Of a stretch of DNA of 64,000 nt, positions 11,542 to 19,474 are shown one piece after another; position 1 is the stretch's first letter; each line of letters starts with the position of its first letter. The position numbers and the translations under genes are program-made. The notes under the pieces are model-generated. The model had not been told where the DNA came from. It saw only the letters and a list, made by a program, of their open reading frames with translations, and ran no database searches. Origin of the DNA: Jeotgalicoccus aerolatus (GTDB taxonomy: Bacteria > Bacillota > Bacilli > Staphylococcales > Salinicoccaceae); assembly GCF_014635205.1 (NCBI RefSeq), contig NZ_BMCN01000003.1, positions 1 to 64,000 on the forward strand. The letters run 5' to 3'.

Positions 11542-12633
11542 ATGGATAATAATAACCCTCACATTATGCCGAAAATTGATAAGAGCAAAGGTCTCGAGTT
11601 CGGGCTCTATACGCTGGGAGATCATTTGCCAAACCCGCACACAGGAGAAAGAATTCCTGCCAGTCAGCGGGTTAAAGAAATTATTGAAACGGCAAAATAT
11701 GCTGAACAGGCAGGCATTGATACTTTTCAAGTCGGAGAATCGCATCAGGACCATTTTGTTTCTCAAGCACACCTCGTCATACTGTCAGCAATCGCAGAGG
11801 CAACGGAACGTATCAAGATTGCTTCCGGTTCGACAATTATCAGCACGTCGGATCCCGTTCGAGTATTTGAAGATGCCTCGACGATTGATTTAATATCAGA
11901 CGGACGTATGGAAGTTATCGCCGGACGGGCATCCCGTGTCGGCTTATACGAACTGCTCGGTTACAGTTTAAATGACTACGAAGCGCTGTTCGAAGAGAAG
12001 TTTCAGCTGCTGCTAGATATTAATGAAAATGAATATGTAAACTGGAATGGTGAATTCAGGGCGCCGCTAAGAAATGCGCACGTAATTCCGCGTCCTGAAA
12101 ACAATGAAAATGGTCTGCCGATATGGCGGGCTGTCGGCGGAACGATGGCATCTGCACATAAGGCAGGACTGGCAGGGGTGCCGATGTATCAAGCGCATCT
12201 CGGCGGACCGGCAGATGCTTTCAAGAGCCGCATTGATTTATATAGACAAACAGCAGCAGAAGCAGGCTATGACGTATCCAAGCTGCCAGTTGCAACTGCA
12301 GGCTTTTTCTTCACGGATGAAGATAAAATGGAAGCCTACAGAAAGTACTACCCTCATATAAATGAAGGTATGAAAAAAACAAATGGCCAGGGCTTCCCTA
12401 AACAGGGCTTTGCCCAAGGACAGGATTACCGCAGTGTAATCAATGTCGGAGACCCGGAATTGATTATAGAAAAGATTCTTTATCAGCATGAATTGTTTAA
12501 TCACGACCGCTATATTGCACAACTTGATTTTGGCGGCGTGACATTGGAGGATATTAAACGTAACATAGATATTATTGGGGAGAAAATACTGCCCGCAGTT
12601 AAAAAATATACAAAATCACAGGGGGAACAGTAA
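11542..12633 (+). CDS. Luciferase-like (LLM) flavin-dependent monooxygenase
   Basis: Flavin monooxygenase of the bacterial luciferase superfamily: a TIM barrel using reduced FMN and O2. Family signs include LEFGLYTLGDH near residue 14, the AEQAGIDTFQVGESH segment, IKIASGSTI, and DLISDGRMEVIAGRAS. 363 residues. It overlaps by one base the next gene, an FMN reductase that can supply FMNH2, so the two make a two-component monooxygenase. They resemble the LLM/FMN-reductase duos named after CE1758/CE1759, recalled from family names and not searched. Substrate unknown. TATAAT at 11522-11527 with no clear -35. Confidence 0.88.
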   Translation: MDNNNPHIMPKIDKSKGLEFGLYTLGDHLPNPHTGERIPASQRVKEIIETAKYAEQAGIDTFQVGESHQDHFVSQAHLVILSAIAEATERIKIASGSTIISTSDPVRVFEDASTIDLISDGRMEVIAGRASRVGLYELLGYSLNDYEALFEEKFQLLLDINENEYVNWNGEFRAPLRNAHVIPRPENNENGLPIWRAVGGTMASAHKAGLAGVPMYQAHLGGPADAFKSRIDLYRQTAAEAGYDVSKLPVATAGFFFTDEDKMEAYRKYYPHINEGMKKTNGQGFPKQGFAQGQDYRSVINVGDPELIIEKILYQHELFNHDRYIAQLDFGGVTLEDIKRNIDIIGEKILPAVKKYTKSQGEQ

Positions 12634-13196
12634 TGAAAGCAGTAATCATCAGCGGGTCAGTCGTTGGAAGTAAAACACGCAAGGCGACGACGGCACTCAG
12701 AGAAATTATTGAATCATTAAATACACACGAAGTTGAATATATCGATTTAAAAGATTATGATATGCCATTTAGTGATGGGCGGAATTATTTAGATTACGGC
12801 GGTGCGACAACAGAAGCGCTGACTAAAATTATGGAAGCGGATGTTGTCGTAATCGGCACGCCAATCTTCCAGGCATCAATACCGGGACCTTTAAAAAACT
12901 TATTTGATTTGCTCCCGCCAGATGCATTTCGTAATAAGACAGTGAGTATGATTGTGACAGCTGGATCTTTAAGACACTATCTTGTGCCTGAACAGCAGCT
13001 GAAACCGATTCTGTCATATATGAAGGCCAATATTGTGCCGGGATACGTTTATATTCTGGACCAGGACTTTGGACCCGAAGGTATTGAAAATGATGATATT
13101 ATACTGCGTCTGAATGCACTTGTTGATAATACATTTAATAATGCACAAGCACAGCAGGCGGTACTGGAAAAATTTAATGAATCACTTGGATTTTAA
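12633..13196 (+). CDS. NAD(P)H-dependent FMN reductase partner of the monooxygenase
   Basis: Flavodoxin-like NADPH-dependent FMN reductase, 187 residues. The FMN-phosphate loop is ISGSVVGSKTRKAT at residues 5-18 and the flavin-ring loop is GTPIFQASIPGPLKN near residue 76. Its start overlaps the monooxygenase stop, so it most likely delivers reduced FMN to that enzyme. A strong terminator follows. It is only distantly similar to the FMN reductase encoded on the other strand at 13445-14008. Confidence 0.87.
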   Translation: MKAVIISGSVVGSKTRKATTALREIIESLNTHEVEYIDLKDYDMPFSDGRNYLDYGGATTEALTKIMEADVVVIGTPIFQASIPGPLKNLFDLLPPDAFRNKTVSMIVTAGSLRHYLVPEQQLKPILSYMKANIVPGYVYILDQDFGPEGIENDDIILRLNALVDNTFNNAQAQQAVLEKFNESLGF

Positions 13197-13239
13197 AAAA
13201 TTTCTTTAAAAATGAACTTGCCAACTTAGTGCCAATTTG

Positions 13240-13283
13240 CAGCCTAAAGCTGAATGCTAATATTCAGTTTTAGGCTGTTTTTC
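13240..13283 (+). terminator. Terminator of the monooxygenase operon
   Basis: A 16-bp stem, 13240-13255 with 13262-13277, with one G-U pair, followed by TTTTTC. Confidence 0.92.
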
Positions 13284-13355
13284 TATTGAGCATCTGTATT
13301 TTGTTAGTGTCAGAAAGGTTTTTGTACATGGAGTGCATTATACTGAAATGTAAAA

Positions 13356-13411
13356 AAGAAACAAAAAACCCGGATCACAGCGGCTTTTTTACAAGCTTTT
13401 GTAATCCGGGT
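13356..13411 (-). terminator. Terminator of the minus-strand FMN reductase
   Basis: Outer stem ACCCGGATCACA (13368-13379) with TGTAATCCGGGT (13400-13411), one mismatch, long loop. Read on the minus strand it ends in TTTTTTGT. Confidence 0.75.
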
Positions 13412-13444
13412 ATATTTCATAATTCCTAATTTACTTAGAAACTA

Positions 13445-14008
13445 TTATCTGATTGATTTAAGGCCGTTAGCCCAGTTAACTGTAGTAGTGACTACAGCTT
13501 CGATCGTGCCATTGTGAATTTCAGCTGGTGTAAATTTAGACATTTCTTCAAAGTCAGTGAACAGGCTGAATGCACCGAATGGTCCAACTGTTGCCACATT
13601 GAAGTTAGAAAGGATTTGGCGAAGTGAAAGTGTTGCTGCAACGCCTAAAGTTGAACCGTAACCAACGATACCTGCTGCTTTGTTAGCAAATTCAGGTCCG
13701 ATGTAGTCCAGCTGGTTTTTAAGTGATGGAGAGATTGCTTTGTTGTATTCTGGAGTAACAAAGATATATCCATCAAGTGAATCTATTTTAGCAGACCAGT
13801 TGTTTATTACGTCTGTAGAGTATTGTTTGTTAGCCATTGCAGGCGGTACATCTTCGTTAAATAATGGTACTTCGTAGTCTTTAAGATCTACGATTTCAAA
13901 TTCTGCACCTGTATTTAAGTTTTCAGCAAAGTCTTTAAGCCACTCTGCAACTTGCATGTTAACACGTGAGTTACGTGTACTTCCTGTTACGATACCAATT
14001 TTAGTCAT
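13445..14008 (-). CDS. NAD(P)H-dependent FMN reductase / azoreductase-like flavoprotein
   Basis: Flavodoxin-fold NADPH:FMN oxidoreductase, 187 residues. The FMN loop is TGSTRNSRVNMQVAEW at residues 8-23, and the flavin contact is VTPEYNKAISPSLKNQLDYI, typical of the YieF/ChrR/AzoR-like branch that reduces quinones, azo dyes or chromate. GGAGGAA precedes the start. It is a single-gene unit with its own terminator, convergent with the monooxygenase operon. True substrate unknown. Confidence 0.88.
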   Translation of the reverse strand: MTKIGIVTGSTRNSRVNMQVAEWLKDFAENLNTGAEFEIVDLKDYEVPLFNEDVPPAMANKQYSTDVINNWSAKIDSLDGYIFVTPEYNKAISPSLKNQLDYIGPEFANKAAGIVGYGSTLGVAATLSLRQILSNFNVATVGPFGAFSLFTDFEEMSKFTPAEIHNGTIEAVVTTTVNWANGLKSIR

Positions 14009-14181
14009 TCAAAAATTCCTCCGAAGTGTGTATTTATTATCTAATTACATTTTGTAACTATTTATAATATACATCATTTAGAAATAGAAATAAAGACTTT
14101 TGTTTAATATTTTGAGGAAATTGTCATGATTACGTTTACATGGTAAATTTAAATAGATTTTACACATTGGGAGTAATAATT

Positions 14182-15087
14182 ATGGATATAGAAATTCAGA
14201 ATATAACAGGACAGCCGTCTGACAATAAAATAAATATAACCTCTGCTGAGTGTCTCTCAGTTCAAATGCCGTATGAACGTCTCGAAGCTTTTTCTGCAGC
14301 TTTTGAAAGTGCGGGCGGGCATGTGTTTACAGGTGCGCCGATATATTATAAGCGTTTGAATTTAAAAGTCCATATTGAGTATTTAAGGAAATGGTATAAT
14401 AGCCCTTTAAAAACTGGTGATTTAATCCAGCAGTTTAAACTTGAAGATGTGATTTCAAGGATGTCTAAACTGAATGAAAAAGAAACCCAAAAACTGAATT
14501 ACATCCATGCACTGCTCAGCGATAGTCAGCATATTGCATTTATCGATCCATTTTTAAATACAGTTAATGATAACATTCATCTCTTTCATAAAATGAAAGC
14601 GCAGCTGCTTAATCAGGGGAAGTCTTTGTTTGTTGCTGCATCCAGACTGGAAGATGCGCTAATTGTTCAGCCGGGTGTAATGAGGCTGAACGGTCAGTCT
14701 CTGGAGCTCGTTGAAACCGCAGATAATGCTGATGACGATTCATCCTTGAATATTAGCAAGATTAAAGTGAAAGCACACGATAAAACAATCTTCGTTACGA
14801 TAGAGGATATCGAATACTTAGAAAGCATGGACGGCAAGGTATACATTAACCTCGGATCACAAAAACTGGTGATGGAAACAACGCTGCAGGGGGCTGTTGA
14901 TCAGCTCGCACCGCATGGTTTCTACCGCTGCCACCGCTCTTATATAGTCAATCTTCACAAAGTAAAAGAAATCATTACATGGTCAAAAAATACTTATTCT
15001 GTCATTGTCGACAATCCGGAAAAATCCAGAATTCCATTGTCCCGTGCCAAATTCAACGAAATACAGGATAAATTACTAAAACTATAA
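14182..15087 (+). CDS. LytTR regulator with a degenerate ABC-ATPase domain
   Basis: The C-terminus (about residues 191-301) is a LytTR DNA-binding domain (DIEYLESMDGKVYI, FYRCHRSYIVNL). The N-terminus is not a receiver domain. Residues 54-150 align by eye with the ABC ATPase encoded 0.9 kb downstream: YKRLNLKVHIEYLRKWYNSP matches YDRLTVKDNLELFRKLYNAP, and IAFIDPFLN (118-126) matches Walker B ILFLDEPTS. Walker A is missing, the signature LSKGM is LNEKE, the catalytic Glu is Pro123, and the switch His is Ser, so ATP hydrolysis is not expected. GGGAG eight bases before the ATG at 14182 decides the start; 14140 is the alternative. It is 12 bases from the permease gene, so probably cotranscribed. 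The role (controlling the adjacent transporter genes) is inferred. Confidence 0.85.
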   Translation: MDIEIQNITGQPSDNKINITSAECLSVQMPYERLEAFSAAFESAGGHVFTGAPIYYKRLNLKVHIEYLRKWYNSPLKTGDLIQQFKLEDVISRMSKLNEKETQKLNYIHALLSDSQHIAFIDPFLNTVNDNIHLFHKMKAQLLNQGKSLFVAASRLEDALIVQPGVMRLNGQSLELVETADNADDDSSLNISKIKVKAHDKTIFVTIEDIEYLESMDGKVYINLGSQKLVMETTLQGAVDQLAPHGFYRCHRSYIVNLHKVKEIITWSKNTYSVIVDNPEKSRIPLSRAKFNEIQDKLLKL

Positions 15088-15099
15088 AAAGGTGACTTT

Positions 15100-15801
15100 A
15101 TGAATTTATTTAAAATACGAGCGACGATATATAGAGACATCAGAGAGTATTTTACAAACTATGCAGTCATAACTATACTGCTCATGCCGCCGATTATGGC
15201 TTTGATGTACAGTACGCCTGCACGTAATATAGAGGTAAACCTGCCTGAGGAAATGTTATTCATACTGCTCGGTACAGTGCTTGCTTCCGTCGCCACTAAT
15301 ATTCCTTTAATGTTATACGCAGAAGAGAATGAGCATGGTTTGTTAAGGATGGTCACACATACAGTGCCTGATTTAATAAGCAGTATATCAGGCAGAAGTA
15401 TTCTCGTCCTATTGATGACTGCCGTAAATACTATTGTCTCGCTGCTGATTGCAGGACAATTGGCCGTGCTCAACTGGCCGCTTATAGTCGGATTAAGTAT
15501 CGCGGCTTTGATATTTTTAAATTTAGGATTGATTGCCGGTCTGCTTGCTAAACTGCAGTCAACTTCTACTGTATACGGTGTTGTTATTTTGTTTTTACTT
15601 GGAATGACACCTATTATTGAAACGTTTTTTCTGGATCAGGGCCACCCGCTAATGCAATTAGCAAAGTGGACACCCGTGTATCAATTAATGGCGATACATA
15701 ATAACGCTGGTATAATGCCATACGTTATTATGCTGATATGGTTGGCTTTGTCTGTCTTTGCAGTCTATTTGTCAGTGCTGAAACGTGGTAAAACACTGTA
15801 G
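15100..15801 (+). CDS. ABC-2 type transporter permease (first copy)
   Basis: Membrane protein of 233 residues with about six hydrophobic helices and the ABC-2 layout, including the amphipathic NLPEEMLFILLGTVLASV region and the conserved AEENEHGLLR loop. It is a paralogue of the 233-residue permease at 16822-17523 (PPEMLVIVVGVVFTAV and AEENEKDTLR at the same places). The gene before it, which would normally encode its ATPase, encodes the LytTR protein with a dead ATPase-like domain. It may therefore rely on the downstream ATPase, perhaps as a heterodimer with the second permease. Substrate unknown. Confidence 0.85.
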   Translation: MNLFKIRATIYRDIREYFTNYAVITILLMPPIMALMYSTPARNIEVNLPEEMLFILLGTVLASVATNIPLMLYAEENEHGLLRMVTHTVPDLISSISGRSILVLLMTAVNTIVSLLIAGQLAVLNWPLIVGLSIAALIFLNLGLIAGLLAKLQSTSTVYGVVILFLLGMTPIIETFFLDQGHPLMQLAKWTPVYQLMAIHNNAGIMPYVIMLIWLALSVFAVYLSVLKRGKTL

Positions 15802-15802
15802 T

Positions 15803-15872
15803 ACAGTTCGGCGTCTCTTTGTACATTTCGGGAAGTTACCAGAACGTATGATAGAAATTGTATACATTTCAA
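15803..15872 (+). promoter_or_regulatory. Candidate LytTR binding array (20-bp direct repeats)
   Basis: ACAGTTCGG (15803-15811) and ACATTTCGG (15823-15831) form a direct repeat with a 20-base period; the extended units GTACAGTTCGG and GTACATTTCGG differ at one base. The first is an exact match to the general LytTR half-site pattern (W-M-M-G-T-T-N-R-K). Weaker copies follow in phase: AACGTATGA at 15843 and ACATTTCAA at 15864. The array lies right after the first permease gene and upstream of the ATPase/permease pair. Binding by the neighbouring LytTR protein is inferred. Confidence 0.6.
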
Positions 15873-15890
15873 TGTTTATTTACTACAACT

Positions 15891-15918
15891 CACCGTGATG
15901 ACATCGCGGTGTTTTTAT
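15891..15918 (+). terminator. Terminator between the two transporter gene pairs
   Basis: CACCGTGA (15891-15898) pairs with TCGCGGTG (15904-15911), loop TGACA, then TTTTTATTT. It could end the LytTR-permease transcript or act as an attenuator for the ATPase genes. Confidence 0.75.
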
Positions 15919-15975
15919 TTTGCCTCTAAACTTTAGTTAAGGCATCAGCAGATACAAAATTTGGAGGGAATAAAA

Positions 15976-16821
15976 ATGAGTATGATTCAAGTTAATGAAC
16001 TTAAAAAGTCTTTTGGCAGCGAAGCAGCGCTCCGCGGTATTTCATTTGAAGTAGGAAAAGGAGAAATATTCGGCTTGCTGGGACCAAGCGGGTCGGGGAA
16101 AACGACGACTATTAAAATTATGACAGGAGAATTTAAACCGACAAACGGTGATGTGAATGTTAATCAATTCAATTTCCGGCAGTTTGGCAAAAATGAGTAT
16201 GTAGGCTCTCTCGGTATTTTATCGGATAAAAGTTCCTTATATGACAGATTGACAGTGAAAGATAATTTAGAATTATTCCGTAAACTGTACAACGCTCCGA
16301 AAGGGTCAGTGGAGAAAGTATTGAAAGCGGTCGGTCTCGAAGATGAAATGAATAAAACGGTGTCGAAGTTATCAAAAGGGATGAAACAAAGAATTCTACT
16401 ATGTAAGGCGGTTATTCACAGACCGGCAATCCTTTTTCTCGATGAACCTACATCGGCCCTCGATCCGACAACAACTGAAAGAATCCACGACATGCTAGAG
16501 GAATTACGGGATGACGGAACAACGATACTGCTCACAACACATAATATGGATGAAGCAACCCGTCTGTGTGATAACGTTGCATTTTTATATCAGGGAGTTA
16601 TCCAGGATTCAGGTTCGCCAAGTGCACTGAGACATAAATATAAACGCAATGAAGTACATCTTACGTATAGAGACGGTACGGTGAAAACAACAGACAGAAC
16701 AGAGGATAACAAGGCAGCACTCGAGAACGTGCTGTTTAACGAAGATATCGTCGACGTTAGAACGGATTTCCCGACACTCGGCGAAGTGTTTAAAAAAGTA
16801 ACTGGTAAGGAGCTGGTTTAA
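15976..16821 (+). CDS. ABC transporter ATP-binding protein
   Basis: Complete nucleotide-binding subunit, 281 residues: Walker A GPSGSGKTT at 36-44, signature LSKGM at 132-136, Walker B ILFLDEP with catalytic Glu157, and H-loop His189. After the ATPase core (about 1-215) comes a short tail, as in many ABC-2 exporter ATPases. The ATG at 15976 follows GGAGGG; an in-frame TTG at 15961 is less likely. It ends directly before the permease start at 16822. With it, it forms an exporter of unknown substrate (drug, peptide or lipid are all possible). Confidence 0.92.
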   Translation: MSMIQVNELKKSFGSEAALRGISFEVGKGEIFGLLGPSGSGKTTTIKIMTGEFKPTNGDVNVNQFNFRQFGKNEYVGSLGILSDKSSLYDRLTVKDNLELFRKLYNAPKGSVEKVLKAVGLEDEMNKTVSKLSKGMKQRILLCKAVIHRPAILFLDEPTSALDPTTTERIHDMLEELRDDGTTILLTTHNMDEATRLCDNVAFLYQGVIQDSGSPSALRHKYKRNEVHLTYRDGTVKTTDRTEDNKAALENVLFNEDIVDVRTDFPTLGEVFKKVTGKELV

Positions 16822-17523
16822 ATGAATATCACTAGAGTAATGGCGATTTTTGAAAAAGATTTAAAAGAATTTATGAAGAATATGATGCTTTTTACATCTG
16901 TGATGATTCCGATAATCATGGCATTATTTTTTACGAGAATAGGCGGAGGGCAGGCAGAACTGCCGCCGGAGATGCTGGTCATTGTTGTTGGTGTTGTCTT
17001 TACCGCAGTCAGTTTTAGTGCAGTAATGACGATGATTGCTGAAGAAAATGAAAAAGATACTTTAAGAGGTCTACTTCAGTCTCCCGCGACAATTATCGAT
17101 ATTATTTTAGGTAAAAGCATGGTGGTCGGTCTGATGACAATCATATCACTTGTTGCATCTATTTTAATTATCTCACCGGATAATTATTGGACGCTGGAAA
17201 ATATCATCAGTCTAATCTTGATGGGATTCTTCTTCTTATGCATGGGAATCGGTATTGGACTCATTGTTAATTCAGTCGCAACGACGTCAGTTTACTTGAT
17301 ACCGATTATGTTTATCTTCGGTTTTACACCGTATATCGAAATGATTATTACAGATCCGGATCATATCGCTATTAAGATTGCTGAGTACTTCCCTTTATAT
17401 CAGAACCTCAATATCCTTAACGGTGAAAGTGGAGCCATGGAGTTTGTCATACTGGCTGCTTGGGCAGCTGCCAGCTTCCTGCTGGTATTATGGGCATTTA
17501 ACAAACGAAAAAATGATGAATAG
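16822..17523 (+). CDS. ABC-2 type transporter permease (second copy)
   Basis: 233-residue membrane subunit with six predicted helices; the ABC-2 pattern includes the MTMIAEENEKDTLRGLLQSP coupling region and the FTPYIEMI segment. It begins one base after the ATPase stop, so translation is coupled. Its length and motif positions match the first permease at 15100-15801, which shows an ancestral duplication. A hairpin terminator follows. Confidence 0.88.
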   Translation: MNITRVMAIFEKDLKEFMKNMMLFTSVMIPIIMALFFTRIGGGQAELPPEMLVIVVGVVFTAVSFSAVMTMIAEENEKDTLRGLLQSPATIIDIILGKSMVVGLMTIISLVASILIISPDNYWTLENIISLILMGFFFLCMGIGIGLIVNSVATTSVYLIPIMFIFGFTPYIEMIITDPDHIAIKIAEYFPLYQNLNILNGESGAMEFVILAAWAAASFLLVLWAFNKRKNDE

Positions 17524-17536
17524 AAGCAAGCTGAAG

Positions 17537-17582
17537 GACGGTTTGGGAATCTTGAATGTGAGATTTCCGGCCGTTTTTTCTC
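17537..17582 (+). terminator. Terminator of the ABC operon
   Basis: An imperfect stem from ACGGTTTGGGAATCT to AGATTTCCGGCCGT with several G-U pairs, followed by TTTTTTC. Confidence 0.65.
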
Positions 17583-17705
17583 TTTTCATATCTATTTGCC
17601 TGCCAAGGCCTCAGATATTAAAAATTCACGTAAATATTCATCATCTTTCTGTGATAAAATAGCACATATATATTTCGATAAAAAATCTGCAAAGGACTAT
17701 GAACT

Positions 17706-18551
17706 ATGCATTATGAAACAGCACCAGCAAAAATCAACTTAACATTAGATACGCTGTATAAACGCAATGACGGATATCACGAAGTCAGCATGGTGATGAC
17801 GACTGTGGATTTAAATGATAATTTATCATTTGAAAAGCGGACGGATAAAAAGATCGTCATTGAGTCCGATCATCAGTTTGTTCCGACGGACCGGCGCAAT
17901 TTAGCCTATCAGGCGGCTCAGTTAATGATGCGCCGTTACAATATTAAATCAGGTGTGACGATTAATATTGATAAGCATATCCCTATTGCTGCAGGCCTCG
18001 CCGGAGGTTCAGCGGATGCTGCTGCGACATTCAGGGGGATGAATGCGCTGTACGGGCTTGGTGTGGAACTGGACGAACTTGCTGAATTATCAGCTGAACT
18101 CGGTTCTGATATTCCATTTTGTGTTTACGGCGGTACTGCACTAGCGACCGGGCGCGGAGAAATTATAGAGCGGCTGCCGAGACCACCGCACGCATGGATT
18201 GTACTGGCTAAGCCTTCTTTAAGTGTGTCGACAAAAACGATTTACGGCGCACTGAAACCCGGGAAAAATAAGCCGGGATCGGATGCGATGAAAGCAGCAA
18301 TTATTAATAACGACTACAGTGAGATTTTGAATGCTTTAAAAAATGATCTTGAGGAAGTAACGGTGAGAAAATATCCGCAAGTAAAAAAACTGCTCGGAAA
18401 TATGAAAGAATCAGGCGCTGAAGGCGCTCTGATGAGCGGCAGCGGGCCCACAGTATTCGGTATCGTCAGAAAAGAACGGCAGTCCGTTCATCTTTATAAC
18501 GCCATGAAGGGGTGCTGTGCTGAAGTTTATCGAATAAGATTGCTTGGATAA
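17706..18551 (+). CDS. ispE: 4-diphosphocytidyl-2-C-methyl-D-erythritol kinase
   Basis: GHMP-family kinase of the MEP isoprenoid pathway, phosphorylating the 2-OH of CDP-ME. The ATP loop PIAAGLAGGSADAAAT lies near residues 96-111; PAKINLTLD opens the protein, and SGSGPTVFG near residue 245 is the third GHMP motif. 281 residues. An IspE homologue occurs at this place even in Staphylococcus, which lacks the rest of the pathway, but here ispD and ispF are also present (52231-53392), so the enzyme probably works in a full MEP route. Confidence 0.93.
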   Translation: MHYETAPAKINLTLDTLYKRNDGYHEVSMVMTTVDLNDNLSFEKRTDKKIVIESDHQFVPTDRRNLAYQAAQLMMRRYNIKSGVTINIDKHIPIAAGLAGGSADAAATFRGMNALYGLGVELDELAELSAELGSDIPFCVYGGTALATGRGEIIERLPRPPHAWIVLAKPSLSVSTKTIYGALKPGKNKPGSDAMKAAIINNDYSEILNALKNDLEEVTVRKYPQVKKLLGNMKESGAEGALMSGSGPTVFGIVRKERQSVHLYNAMKGCCAEVYRIRLLG

Positions 18552-18557
18552 GTATTA

Positions 18558-18589
18558 AAATCCGAACTTATATGGTAAAATCATTACCA
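18558..18589 (+). promoter_or_regulatory. purR promoter with PurBox-like site and dyad
   Basis: AAATCCGAACTTA (18558-18570) matches 12 of 13 positions of the PurR box AWWWCCGAACWWT. An extended -10, TGGTAAAAT (18573-18581), follows, and TGGTAA-N5-TTACCA (18573-18589) is an inverted repeat across it. This suggests PurR controls its own gene. Confidence 0.6.
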
Positions 18590-18613
18590 ATAATACGGTT
18601 TAGGAGCTTAATT

Positions 18614-19444
18614 ATGAAATATAAACGCAGTGAACGTCTCGTCTATATGACGCAGCATTTAACTACAAATCCAAACAAGTTAATACCTTTAACGACTTAT
18701 GTCGATAAGTTCAGCCAGGCCAAATCTTCTATCAGCGAAGACATCCGCATTATAAAGGATGTGCTGAGTGCAGAAGGGCTCGGTGTATTACAAACAACAG
18801 CAGGTGCCAATGGCGGTGCGATATTTATACCGAAAATCAGTGTCGAACGCGCTAAAAAGATTATCGCAGACTTTAAAATTGAACTGGAAGCAAACGAACG
18901 TCTTCTTCCGGGGGGCTACCTGTATATGTCTGACATTATGGGTGATCCGAATATGATGAATGACATCGGTGATTTAATTGCCACGATGTACGGTCATGTT
19001 GAAGTAGACGCAGTAGTTACTGTTGCGACTAAAGGGATATCTTTAGCGAATGCAGTGGCGAGAAAACTGAATGTGCCGGTAGCTGTGATACGTAAAGATA
19101 ACAAAGTGACGGAAGGATCTACCGTATCGATTAACTATGTTTCCGGTTCGACTCGTAAAATAGAAACGATGGTGTTATCGAAACGGACTTTGAAAGAAGG
19201 CTCGCGAGTACTGGTTGTTGATGACTTCCTGAGAGCAGGAGGTTCGATTACCGGCGTGACGAATCTGATGGAAGAATTTAACGCGACGGTTGTCGGAGTC
19301 AGTGTACTGGTTGAAGCAAAAGAAGTAGCGAATCGCAGATTTAACGATTATAAGTCTCTGCTTAAAGTATCTGAGATCGATGAATTTAACGAATCATTTG
19401 TAGTTGAAGAAGGAAACTGTTTAGATTACATTACAGGTAAATAA
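18614..19444 (+). CDS. purR: Purine operon repressor PurR
   Basis: Represses purine biosynthesis genes and is released from DNA by PRPP. The N-terminal winged helix (KYKRSERLVYMTQHL onward, residues 2-75) is followed by a phosphoribosyltransferase-like domain with the PRPP loop VLVVDDFLRAGGSI near residue 200. 276 residues from the ATG at 18614, preceded by TAGGAGCT; a reading from 18572 would start in the promoter. It is followed by ridA, as in Bacillus and Staphylococcus. Confidence 0.96.
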   Translation: MKYKRSERLVYMTQHLTTNPNKLIPLTTYVDKFSQAKSSISEDIRIIKDVLSAEGLGVLQTTAGANGGAIFIPKISVERAKKIIADFKIELEANERLLPGGYLYMSDIMGDPNMMNDIGDLIATMYGHVEVDAVVTVATKGISLANAVARKLNVPVAVIRKDNKVTEGSTVSINYVSGSTRKIETMVLSKRTLKEGSRVLVVDDFLRAGGSITGVTNLMEEFNATVVGVSVLVEAKEVANRRFNDYKSLLKVSEIDEFNESFVVEEGNCLDYITGK

Positions 19445-19474
19445 ATTTAATTCACATTACGGAGGATGATAAGC

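Noticed and set aside
14182-14700. Receiver domain in the LytTR protein
   Set aside because: No DD...D...K pattern of a response-regulator receiver is present; the region aligns better with an ABC ATPase.
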